Shown here in pieces: positions 1 to 5,518 of a stretch of 21,400 bases of DNA. The notes below the pieces were generated by a model. That model made no database searches, was not told where the DNA came from, and saw only the letters and a program-made list of their open reading frames with translations. The position numbers and the translations under genes were made by a program. The DNA comes from VRUE01 sp036525295 (GTDB lineage: Bacteria > Actinomycetota > Thermoleophilia > Solirubrobacterales > 70-9): NCBI GenBank assembly GCA_036525295.1, contig DATDAQ010000015.1:1-21400 (forward strand). Direction: 5' to 3'. The stretch's first letter is position 1; each line of letters starts with the position of its first letter.

Positions 1-54
1 GGTGCTCAATTCGACTGGAGGACGGCCAGGCTCCCCAACACACCGCGAACTCGC

Positions 55-780
55 TCAGTTTCGGCCAAAGCGCAGCAGGGGGACCCGCCAGGCCGCCTCG
101 GCGACGATCGCGTGGCCCATCTTCGAGGAGCCCTCGCGACGCTCGCGGAAGACAATCGGCACCTCGGCGACGTCGAAACCGAGCCGGATCGCCCGGTAGG
201 TCATCTCGACCTGGAAGGCGTACCCGCGCGAGCGGACCGCGTCGAGGTCGATCGCCTCCAGCACCTCGCGACGGAAGCACTTGAAGCCGCCGGTCAGGTC
301 GCGCACGGAGAGCCCGAGGACGAGCCTCGCGTAGGTGCTCCCGCCCCGGCTTATCGCCCGGCGAAGTGCCGACCAGTCGCCGACTCCCCCTCCGGGGACG
401 TAGCGGGAGCCGACGACTAGGTCGGCCCGCTCGCTCGCCTCGAGCAGAGCCGGCAGGTAGCAGGGGTCGTGCGAGAAATCGGCGTCCATCTCGACCACCA
501 GCCCCGCGCCCTCGCCCAGAGCACGCCGGAAGCCCGCGATGTAGGCGGGGCCGAGACCTTCCTTGCGAGGCCGGTGCAGGACCGTGATGCCCGGGTCGCC
601 CGCCGCAAGCCGGTCGGCGACCTTGCCGGTGCCGTCCGGTGAGTTGTCGTCAACGATCAGCACCCGCGCGGACGGGGGCAGTTCCGCCCTGACGGCCGCG
701 ACGAACGCCTCGATGTTCTCGACCTCGTTGTAGGTCGGCAGGATGAGCCACGCCGGGCCAGCGGGCACGGTTGGAGGCAT
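55..780 (-). CDS. Polyprenol-phosphate mannosyltransferase (DPM1-like GT2)
   Basis: This GT2-family glycosyltransferase of 241 aa most likely transfers mannose (or another hexose) from a nucleotide sugar to a polyprenol phosphate at the cytoplasmic membrane face, supplying lipid-linked sugar for cell-envelope glycosylation. The N-terminal LPTYNE motif (residues 14-19), the VDDNSPDGT segment (43-51) and the metal-binding EMDADFSHDP block (97-106) are typical of Dpm1/Ppm1 catalytic domains, as is the RSRGYAFQVEM region. No transmembrane segments are present, so it matches the catalytic-domain-only form. The ATG at 780 is preceded by TAGCAT (788-793) with a 7-base gap, which fits a leaderless transcript; no Shine-Dalgarno is evident. 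It lies 27 bases downstream of a secreted glycoside hydrolase gene on the same strand, so co-transcription is also possible. The donor and acceptor cannot be read from sequence; an undecaprenyl-phosphate glucosyltransferase is the main alternative. Confidence 0.9.
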   Translation of the reverse strand: MPPTVPAGPAWLILPTYNEVENIEAFVAAVRAELPPSARVLIVDDNSPDGTGKVADRLAAGDPGITVLHRPRKEGLGPAYIAGFRRALGEGAGLVVEMDADFSHDPCYLPALLEASERADLVVGSRYVPGGGVGDWSALRRAISRGGSTYARLVLGLSVRDLTGGFKCFRREVLEAIDLDAVRSRGYAFQVEMTYRAIRLGFDVAEVPIVFRERREGSSKMGHAIVAEAAWRVPLLRFGRN

Positions 781-807
781 GGACGCGATGCTATTTCCCC
801 GCGGCCG

Positions 808-1929
808 CTATGGCCGCGCCCGGCCGCCGGTGATGCTGATGAAGGCTCGCCAGGCGGGCTTGGGCCGGAAGCCGGCGCCTTCGTGGAAGAGGCCGACGGA
901 GTCGCAGAAGTTGCAGTCGCCCTGAACGTCCTTCCAGGAGAACCAGTAGGTGCCCTCGAGGTTGAGCCGGTGGCGGTTGCCGATCAGGTAGCGGTAGGCG
1001 CCGCGAAGTTCGCGCGCCTGGCCCGCCCTCCCCTGCTCGAAGGCGACGATGTGGGGGTCGTTCTGCGAACCCCAGCCCATCTCGGTGACGTAGAGGGAGG
1101 CGCCGGGGTCGTGGTTCTCGAGGGCGACGTCGCGCATCGCCTCGGTCAGGTCTTCCAGGTCGTCGACGTGGAACGCGTACGGGTGCAGCGCGATCGCGTC
1201 GAAGTAGCGCTCGATCCCCGGCACGCGGTAGAGGCTGGTGAGGAAGTCGGCGGCGTTCATCCCGAAGCGTCCGCCCTGGTCGGGGTCGCCGAAGAGGCCG
1301 GAGAGGAGGACCTTGGCCCCCGGGTCGGCGGACCTGATCGCCGGGTAGGTCAGCTTCAGCAGCTGGGCGTAGCGCGCCGTGGAAACCGGGAAGGCGAAGT
1401 AGAAGAAGTTGGCCTCGTTCCACACCTGCCAGGTGCGGATCGGCATCGGCTGCAGCGGCGCGGCCGTTTCGTGCCCGGTGCCGACCCCTCCGGCACCCAC
1501 TTCGGAGTGCTCCGCCCAGAATGTGCCACCGGGGCCGTAGCGTTCCACCGCGGCCCCGACGAAGGCCTTCCAGGCGCTCCTTCCGCGCGCGCTGTCGACC
1601 GGCAGCGTCGTCGGCTTCGCCGCCAGCCAGCTTGGTGTGCCGTAGAGGAACGGCAGGACCATCAGCCCCCGGCGCGCGGCCGCTTCGACGGCGGCGTCGA
1701 TGCTGCTCCAGTCATAGCTCCGCTTCGCCGTCGGCTGCACCGATGACCAGCCGACCGGCCAGCGCACGGACCCGATCCCGCCGGCCTTCATGTAGGCGAC
1801 GTCGGTCTCGCTCAGCGCCGTCTGGGGGCCGATGCCGAAGAAGGTGCGCGGCAGGGCCGCGGCCATGGAGGGCGCGGCGAGGGCAGCGGCGAGGGCCAGC
1901 AGCAGGATCGTGGTCTTGGCGGTTCTCAA
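808..1929 (-). CDS. Secreted clan-A glycoside hydrolase (cellulase/GH39-like)
   Basis: The product is a predicted secreted TIM-barrel glycoside hydrolase of about 373 aa. I chose the TTG at 1929. It gives a clean signal peptide (positively charged RTAK, then a Leu/Ala-rich core ending in SMAAA near residue 25), whereas the longer open frame would run over 100 bases into the upstream PNPOx-like gene. The barrel begins with FFGIGPQ and RWPVGW near residues 30-61. Glu172 in VWNEAN is the expected acid/base, and Glu283 in YVTEMGW the nucleophile, as in clan GH-A retaining enzymes. HPYAFH (249-254) is also typical. The C-terminus has paired cysteines in DCNFCDS (338-344). Substrate is not readable from sequence; plant or microbial beta-glycans are plausible. 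The gene precedes a polyprenol-sugar transferase and may share its transcript. TTG is the weakest part of the call; an internal ATG at residue 22 would lose the signal peptide. Confidence 0.82.
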   Translation of the reverse strand: MRTAKTTILLLALAAALAAPSMAAALPRTFFGIGPQTALSETDVAYMKAGGIGSVRWPVGWSSVQPTAKRSYDWSSIDAAVEAAARRGLMVLPFLYGTPSWLAAKPTTLPVDSARGRSAWKAFVGAAVERYGPGGTFWAEHSEVGAGGVGTGHETAAPLQPMPIRTWQVWNEANFFYFAFPVSTARYAQLLKLTYPAIRSADPGAKVLLSGLFGDPDQGGRFGMNAADFLTSLYRVPGIERYFDAIALHPYAFHVDDLEDLTEAMRDVALENHDPGASLYVTEMGWGSQNDPHIVAFEQGRAGQARELRGAYRYLIGNRHRLNLEGTYWFSWKDVQGDCNFCDSVGLFHEGAGFRPKPAWRAFISITGGRARP

Positions 1930-2011
1930 GCTCGGTGAGCTGGGGCGAGGGCGGTGGACTGGATTCCTAACACGCCCGGGGGACGGCGGGTAGCGCCCCG
2001 GCAGCGGCCGC

Positions 2012-2479
2012 TCAGTACGTCCCGCCCAGCTTGCGGTGATCCCAGGTGGCGGTGCGGACCGGCTTGAAATGGATCGCCATGCGCTTCGGCGCCTGCGCCT
2101 CGAGTGCCGCCTTGGCATCGCCCTCGACCGAGGAGATCCCCTCGGCGTATCGGAGCGTCAGCTCCTCGGCGAAGCCGATCACGGTCTCGAAGTCGCGATG
2201 GATCTCAGCCTCGGCCTCGATCATCGCCCCGCGCAGCTCGCCGTACTCGTGGCCCGTCTCGACCAGCACCGTGGCGCGGGGGTCGCGTTCGAGGTTCCGC
2301 ACCTTCTGGGACTTTGCGTAGGTCCAGATCCAGATCTCCCCCTGGCGGGGGACGAACCACATCGGCATCGAGTGCGGCCAGCCGCGCGGCCCGAGGCTGG
2401 AGACGATCGCGATCCGCTCCTCGCCGAGCAGCTCCAGGCGCTCCTCCTCGGTCAGCTTGATCTGGTCGCGGCGGCTCAT
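2012..2479 (-). CDS. PNPOx-fold flavin/F420-dependent oxidoreductase family protein
   Basis: A 155-aa single-domain protein of the pyridoxamine 5'-phosphate oxidase-like split-barrel superfamily, a group that in actinobacteria includes F420-dependent FDOR-B enzymes. Supporting features are the N-terminal LTEEERLELL helix, the strand pattern IAIVSSLGPRGWPHSMPMWF (about residues 23-42), IWIWTYAKSQKVRNLERDPRATVLVE (cofactor-binding strand-turn) and the C-terminal RTATWDHRKLGGTY. The ATG at 2479 is preferred over the longer frame start at 2524 because AAAGG lies 7 bases upstream of it. The family reduces or oxidises small molecules using FMN or F420, but neither cofactor nor substrate can be fixed here. 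An 11-bp perfect inverted repeat (2498-2508 / 2541-2551) sits just upstream and could be a regulator site. It is the first gene of a minus-strand run leading into the glycoside hydrolase and glycosyltransferase. Confidence 0.85.
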   Translation of the reverse strand: MSRRDQIKLTEEERLELLGEERIAIVSSLGPRGWPHSMPMWFVPRQGEIWIWTYAKSQKVRNLERDPRATVLVETGHEYGELRGAMIEAEAEIHRDFETVIGFAEELTLRYAEGISSVEGDAKAALEAQAPKRMAIHFKPVRTATWDHRKLGGTY

Positions 2480-2497
2480 CGGACAACCTTTCGTTCG

Positions 2498-2551
2498 CGC
2501 CCCAATCGCCACGGATTCGAACAACCGGCGATCACCGTGTCGATTGGGGCG
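2498..2551. repeat. 11-bp perfect inverted repeat upstream of PNPOx-like gene
   Basis: CGCCCCAATCG at 2498-2508 is repeated in inverted orientation as CGATTGGGGCG at 2541-2551, with 32 bases between the arms. It lies 19 bases upstream of the start codon at 2479 and outside any likely gene. The spacing suits a looped or dimer-of-dimers repressor site better than a terminator, and no U-tract follows. Function is inference. Confidence 0.5.
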
Positions 2552-2698
2552 CTCACAGGCCGAAGATTGACGGATCGGCGCCGAAACTGCCGGAGAGCCG
2601 CGCGCATTGGCGCACCACGCGTGAATTCACGGCCTATAGCGTCGCTCCACCATGGCGATGCAAGCCAAGATTCCAGTTGCCGCCGCTCCCCGAGATAC

Positions 2699-2732
2699 CG
2701 TACGTACGCTTTATCCTTTGCTTGTACGTACG
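2699..2732. promoter_or_regulatory. Twin palindromic operator and -10 of the toxin-antitoxin operon
   Basis: CGTACGTACG (2699-2708) and GTACGTACG (2724-2732) are near-identical self-complementary elements separated by 15 bases. A -10-like TATCCT (2712-2717) lies between them. No consensus -35 is visible. This layout, upstream of an antitoxin gene, is what is expected for conditional autoregulation by an antitoxin/toxin complex. The sequence shows the repeats directly; the binding protein is inference. Confidence 0.65.
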
Positions 2733-2750
2733 ACTCAAGAGGAGCTGGCC

Positions 2751-2984
2751 ATGGCCATCACCGCTTCGAAACTGCGCGCCGACGTCTACCGACTGCTGGA
2801 CGAGGTCCTCGAGACCGGCCAGCCGCTGGAAATCGAGCGCAACGGCAAGAAGCTGGTGATCGCCCCCAAGCAGGCGCAATCGATCTGGGACCGGCTGCCA
2901 CGCCGCGAGGGAGCCATCATCGGCGACCCCGACGAGCTGATCCACATCGACTGGTCTTCGGAGTGGAATCCTGATCCTAATTGA
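2751..2984 (+). CDS. Phd/YefM-like antitoxin
   Basis: A 77-aa protein with the N-terminal pattern of Phd/YefM-type antitoxins: a short ASKLRADVYRLLDEVLETG helix-turn (residues 5-23), then PLEIERNGKKLVIAPK (25-40), the beta-hairpin that forms the DNA-binding dimer. The acidic, tryptophan-containing C-terminal tail (PDELIHIDWSSEWNPDPN) is the part expected to fold onto and block the toxin. The ATG at 2751 has a GAGGAG ribosome-binding site 8-9 bases upstream; a longer frame from 2652 would run through the palindromic operator and is rejected. The stop codon at 2982-2984 overlaps the downstream PIN-domain toxin frame by 14 bases, so the two are translationally linked. It likely represses its own promoter through the twin palindrome. 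The partner is VapC-like, so a VapB label is also defensible, but the fold pattern is Phd/YefM-like. Confidence 0.85.
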   Translation: MAITASKLRADVYRLLDEVLETGQPLEIERNGKKLVIAPKQAQSIWDRLPRREGAIIGDPDELIHIDWSSEWNPDPN

Positions 2985-3348
2985 TACCCATGTGGCCATC
3001 TGGCTGTACGCCGGCCTGCTCGAGCGACTCCCGGAATCCGCTCGAGCCCTGATCGCCAGCGAGGAGCTGCGGGTATCGCCGCTCGTCTCGCTGGAGCTGG
3101 CGTACATGCACGAAATCGGACGGGCTCGCGATCCCGCCCCGATGATGCTTGCCGCCCTTCGCCAGGGCACCGGCCTCGAGGTGGCCGATGTCTCGCTCGC
3201 CGAGCTAACGGATACGGCGGTTGGGCTCACCTGGACTCGCGACCCCTTCGACAGGATGATTGCCGCACAGGCCATCCTCGCCGATTCACCGCTGATCACG
3301 GCCGACCGAACCATCCTCGAGCACCTGCCGCTGGCAACCTGGGACTGA
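2971..3348 (+). CDS. PIN-domain toxin (VapC-like ribonuclease)
   Basis: A PIN-domain endoribonuclease toxin of 125 aa, expected to cleave RNA with Mg2+ and to be held inactive by the upstream antitoxin. The four acidic positions are visible when translation starts at CTG 2971: Asp5 in LIDTHVAIW, Glu42 in SLELAYMHE, Asp91/Asp94 in TRDPFDRMIAAQA and Asp112 in ITADRTI. The only ATG/GTG/TTG in this frame before the domain is GTG 2992, which would remove Asp5 and the first beta strand. The frame upstream is open only from 2941 and contains no canonical start. CTG 2971 has GGAG at 2960-2963 with a 7-base spacer, so a CTG start with translational coupling to the antitoxin is the best reading. A start at ATC 2968 cannot be excluded. 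Length fits VapC proteins. Confidence 0.85.
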   Translation: MILIDTHVAIWLYAGLLERLPESARALIASEELRVSPLVSLELAYMHEIGRARDPAPMMLAALRQGTGLEVADVSLAELTDTAVGLTWTRDPFDRMIAAQAILADSPLITADRTILEHLPLATWD

Positions 3349-3386
3349 TCCCGGCGCATCCGCTGCCGACGCCGTACGATCGACCC

Positions 3387-4049
3387 ATGCAGATCGCGAT
3401 CCTGATCTTCGAGAAGCTGACCGCGCTCGACGCGATCGGGCCCTATGAGGTGCTGCGCTCCGTTCCGGGCTGGGAGGTCAAGTTTGTCGGCCCCGAGAAG
3501 GGGCAGGTGCGCACCGACAGCGGCGCGCTCGGGCTCAGCGCCGACTTCGGGATCGACGAAGTCGGCGAGGCCGACATCGTTCTCGTCCCCGGCGGCGAAG
3601 GCAACCTTCCGCTGATGCAGGACGAGGCGGTCCTCTCCTGGCTGCGCCGGATCGACGAGGGGACGAAGTGGACCACCTCGGTCTGCACCGGCTCGCTGGT
3701 GCTCGGCGCCGCGGGCCTGCTCGAGGGCAAGCGAGCGACCAGCCACTGGGCCTTCCTCGAGCAACTAGGTGAGCTTGGCGCCGATCCGGTCGGCGGGCGC
3801 TTCGTGCAGGACGGCAAGCTCGTCACCGCCGCGGGCGTCTCGGCCGGGATCGACATGGCCCTCCACCTGGTCGGCCAGGAGGTCGGCCCCGAGGTCGCCC
3901 AGGCCGTCCAGCTCGGCATCGAGTACGACCCCCAGCCCCCGTTCGATGCCGGCTCCCCGGAAAAGGCGCCGGAGGCGATCATCGAGCTGGTCACCGCGGT
4001 CACCGGCCCCGACGCGATGCAGAGCGGCACGGCTAGCGACGCAGGCTGA
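3387..4049 (+). CDS. DJ-1/PfpI family protein (isonitrile hydratase-like)
   Basis: A 220-aa protein of the DJ-1/PfpI (glutamine-amidotransferase-like) superfamily. The N-terminal IAILIFEKLTALDAIGPYEVL is typical of the branch that includes Pseudomonas isonitrile hydratase and the sensor domain of AraC-type regulators. The nucleophile-elbow cysteine is Cys100 in SVCTGSLVLG, followed by GLLEGKRATSHW with His120. The PGGEG turn is at 68-72. There is no helix-turn-helix domain, so it is the stand-alone enzyme form. Activity is not assignable with certainty; isonitrile hydration, glyoxalase III-like activity and protein repair all occur in the superfamily. The ATG at 3387 is preceded by TACGAT (3375-3380) with a 6-base gap, consistent with leaderless transcription independent of the toxin-antitoxin pair 38 bases upstream. 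Its 3' end overlaps the convergent DUF1906 gene by 17 bases. Confidence 0.88.
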   Translation: MQIAILIFEKLTALDAIGPYEVLRSVPGWEVKFVGPEKGQVRTDSGALGLSADFGIDEVGEADIVLVPGGEGNLPLMQDEAVLSWLRRIDEGTKWTTSVCTGSLVLGAAGLLEGKRATSHWAFLEQLGELGADPVGGRFVQDGKLVTAAGVSAGIDMALHLVGQEVGPEVAQAVQLGIEYDPQPPFDAGSPEKAPEAIIELVTAVTGPDAMQSGTASDAG

Positions 4050-5415
4050 GCCGCACCGCCCGGGTGGCCCGGGCGCCCGGGATCGCGACCAGCAGCTGTG
4101 CCCTGAGGAATCCCCGCCGCGCCAGCAGCGGGCGGCCGCGCTCGTTGAGTGCGACGCGGTAGGTGTGGGCCTTGCCCCCGGCGAGGCTGAAGCCGCGCTT
4201 GCTCACGCCCACGCGCACGACCCTGGTCGGCACGCCGGGCCTGGCGCGCAGCGGCAGCCTCGCCTGCGTGCGCAGGATGATCTGCCCGGGACAGCTTTCG
4301 CCTTCAGCCCAGCCGCAGCGAACCCAGACGCTCACGGTCCCCCGGTCCGGCTTGACCCCCCTGACCGTCAGCGGCGGCAGCGGAGGGGGCGCGGTGGTGA
4401 CGCCAACCGTCGCCCCTTCGACGAAGTTGTTGTCGATGTTGATCGTCGTCCCGCCCCAGGTCTCGTCGTGGCCGCCGCGGTACTGGTGGATGCGCTGGTG
4501 CGCGGTCCACGCGGTGGCCGGGATGTAGGGGTCGAGGGCGTTGCGGTTGCCGTTCCAGTTGGCGAACCAGAGGTCGTCGGGAAGCGAGTAGTCCTCCCCC
4601 ACCTGGTCGGCGAGGTCGGCGATGCCCGAGGCGCTGGAGCTGTAGACGCCGGAGGTGTAGCCGAGCGCGTGGATCTGGTCGGTCCAGGCGCCGAGGAAGG
4701 TCAGGGTCGCCTTGGTCGCGCTCGAGGTGCGCGTGTAGGCCTCCATGTCGAAGTAGATCGGGCTGCCCGGCCCCATGCCGATTTCCTGCGCGTCGGCGAC
4801 CGCGTCGAGGGCGGCGGCGATTCCCTGGGCCGAAGCCAGGCCGGGGCTCAGCTTGGCGCAGCTAGTGCAGGCGCTGGTCGGGGCCTGCAGACCGACGTAG
4901 GTCGGGATCAGGTGCCACCCCTCCGCGACCTGTTCGCTCACCCACTCCTCGGTCAGGTTGGGCTGCGAGCAGGCCCGGTTGAGGCCGCCGATGTAGACGC
5001 CGACGGCGCGGTAGGGCGAGTCCTCCCAGGCCGCCATCGCGCGCGAGGAGGGCGCCGCGCAGGCGTCGAAGCCGAGGCCCGTGTACTCCTCGCCGCTCGC
5101 GGCTGGAGCTTCCGCCACGGGCGGGCTGACCGCGCTCGCTCCCGCATCGGCTCCCGCGCCCGGATCGAGGAGGATCGCCCGCTGGCGCCCGATCGCCTGC
5201 GACGGACAGCTCTGGCTCGGCCCCGGATGCCCCAGGTACACGGCGCGGCGGTCCATCCGCACGCACATCCGCGGGTGCTCGGCGAGCTTGTAGACGGGCC
5301 AGCTGCCGGGCACGTCGACGGTCTGACCGCCGAAATGGACCGTCTTGGCCGCGGCGGGCGTGGCCAGGAGCGCGAGCAGCACGACGGCCGCCAGGGCGGG
5401 ACGAAGCAAGCGCAT
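4033..5415 (-). CDS. Secreted DUF1906 (glycoside hydrolase-like) protein
   Basis: A 460-aa secreted protein. Residues 1-23 are a signal peptide (MRLLRP, Leu/Ala core, ending AAA). Residues about 111-333 match the DUF1906 / Rv2525c-like TIM-barrel domain related to GH25-type enzymes: YTGLGFDACAAPS (Asp117), YRAVGVYIGG, WHLIPTYVGLQ, IYFDMEAY (Asp223, Glu225), YTSGVYSS and the terminal INIDNNF (Asp328). Members are proposed to act on peptidoglycan or other envelope glycans, but enzymatic activity is not generally proven. A Pro-rich linker (343-348) leads to a C-terminal beta-sandwich module (about 349-460) with the RVVRVGVSKRGFSLAGG and GRPLLARRGFLRAQL pattern. I have the impression this module is frequent in secreted Solirubrobacterales proteins. 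Several cysteines in the exported region suggest disulfides. It lies 103 bases downstream of the penicillin-acylase-family gene on the same strand. Confidence 0.85.
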   Translation of the reverse strand: MRLLRPALAAVVLLALLATPAAAKTVHFGGQTVDVPGSWPVYKLAEHPRMCVRMDRRAVYLGHPGPSQSCPSQAIGRQRAILLDPGAGADAGASAVSPPVAEAPAASGEEYTGLGFDACAAPSSRAMAAWEDSPYRAVGVYIGGLNRACSQPNLTEEWVSEQVAEGWHLIPTYVGLQAPTSACTSCAKLSPGLASAQGIAAALDAVADAQEIGMGPGSPIYFDMEAYTRTSSATKATLTFLGAWTDQIHALGYTSGVYSSSASGIADLADQVGEDYSLPDDLWFANWNGNRNALDPYIPATAWTAHQRIHQYRGGHDETWGGTTINIDNNFVEGATVGVTTAPPPLPPLTVRGVKPDRGTVSVWVRCGWAEGESCPGQIILRTQARLPLRARPGVPTRVVRVGVSKRGFSLAGGKAHTYRVALNERGRPLLARRGFLRAQLLVAIPGARATRAVRLSLRR

Positions 5416-5518
5416 ACCCGTCCAACCATTGCAATCCCTGATCGATTCGGCTTTCGGCCCGACCGAGCTGCATCAAATTTTCCCCTGGCGAGGGTCGAGT
5501 CGACCCGCTGCAAGGTGG

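Noticed and set aside
800..818. Hairpin CGCGGCC-GCTAT-GGCCGCG at the glycoside hydrolase stop codon
   Set aside because: There is no T-run after it on the minus strand and the glycosyltransferase follows closely; GC-rich DNA produces such stems often. Not called as a terminator.
883..1746. Long plus-strand open frame antisense to the glycoside hydrolase
   Set aside because: It is a high-GC shadow: Val/Glu/Gly/Arg-rich, without domains, while the minus-strand frame has complete catalytic motifs.
2634..3764. 376-codon minus-strand open frame over the toxin-antitoxin and PfpI genes
   Set aside because: It spans three well-supported plus-strand features and a promoter and shows no domain.
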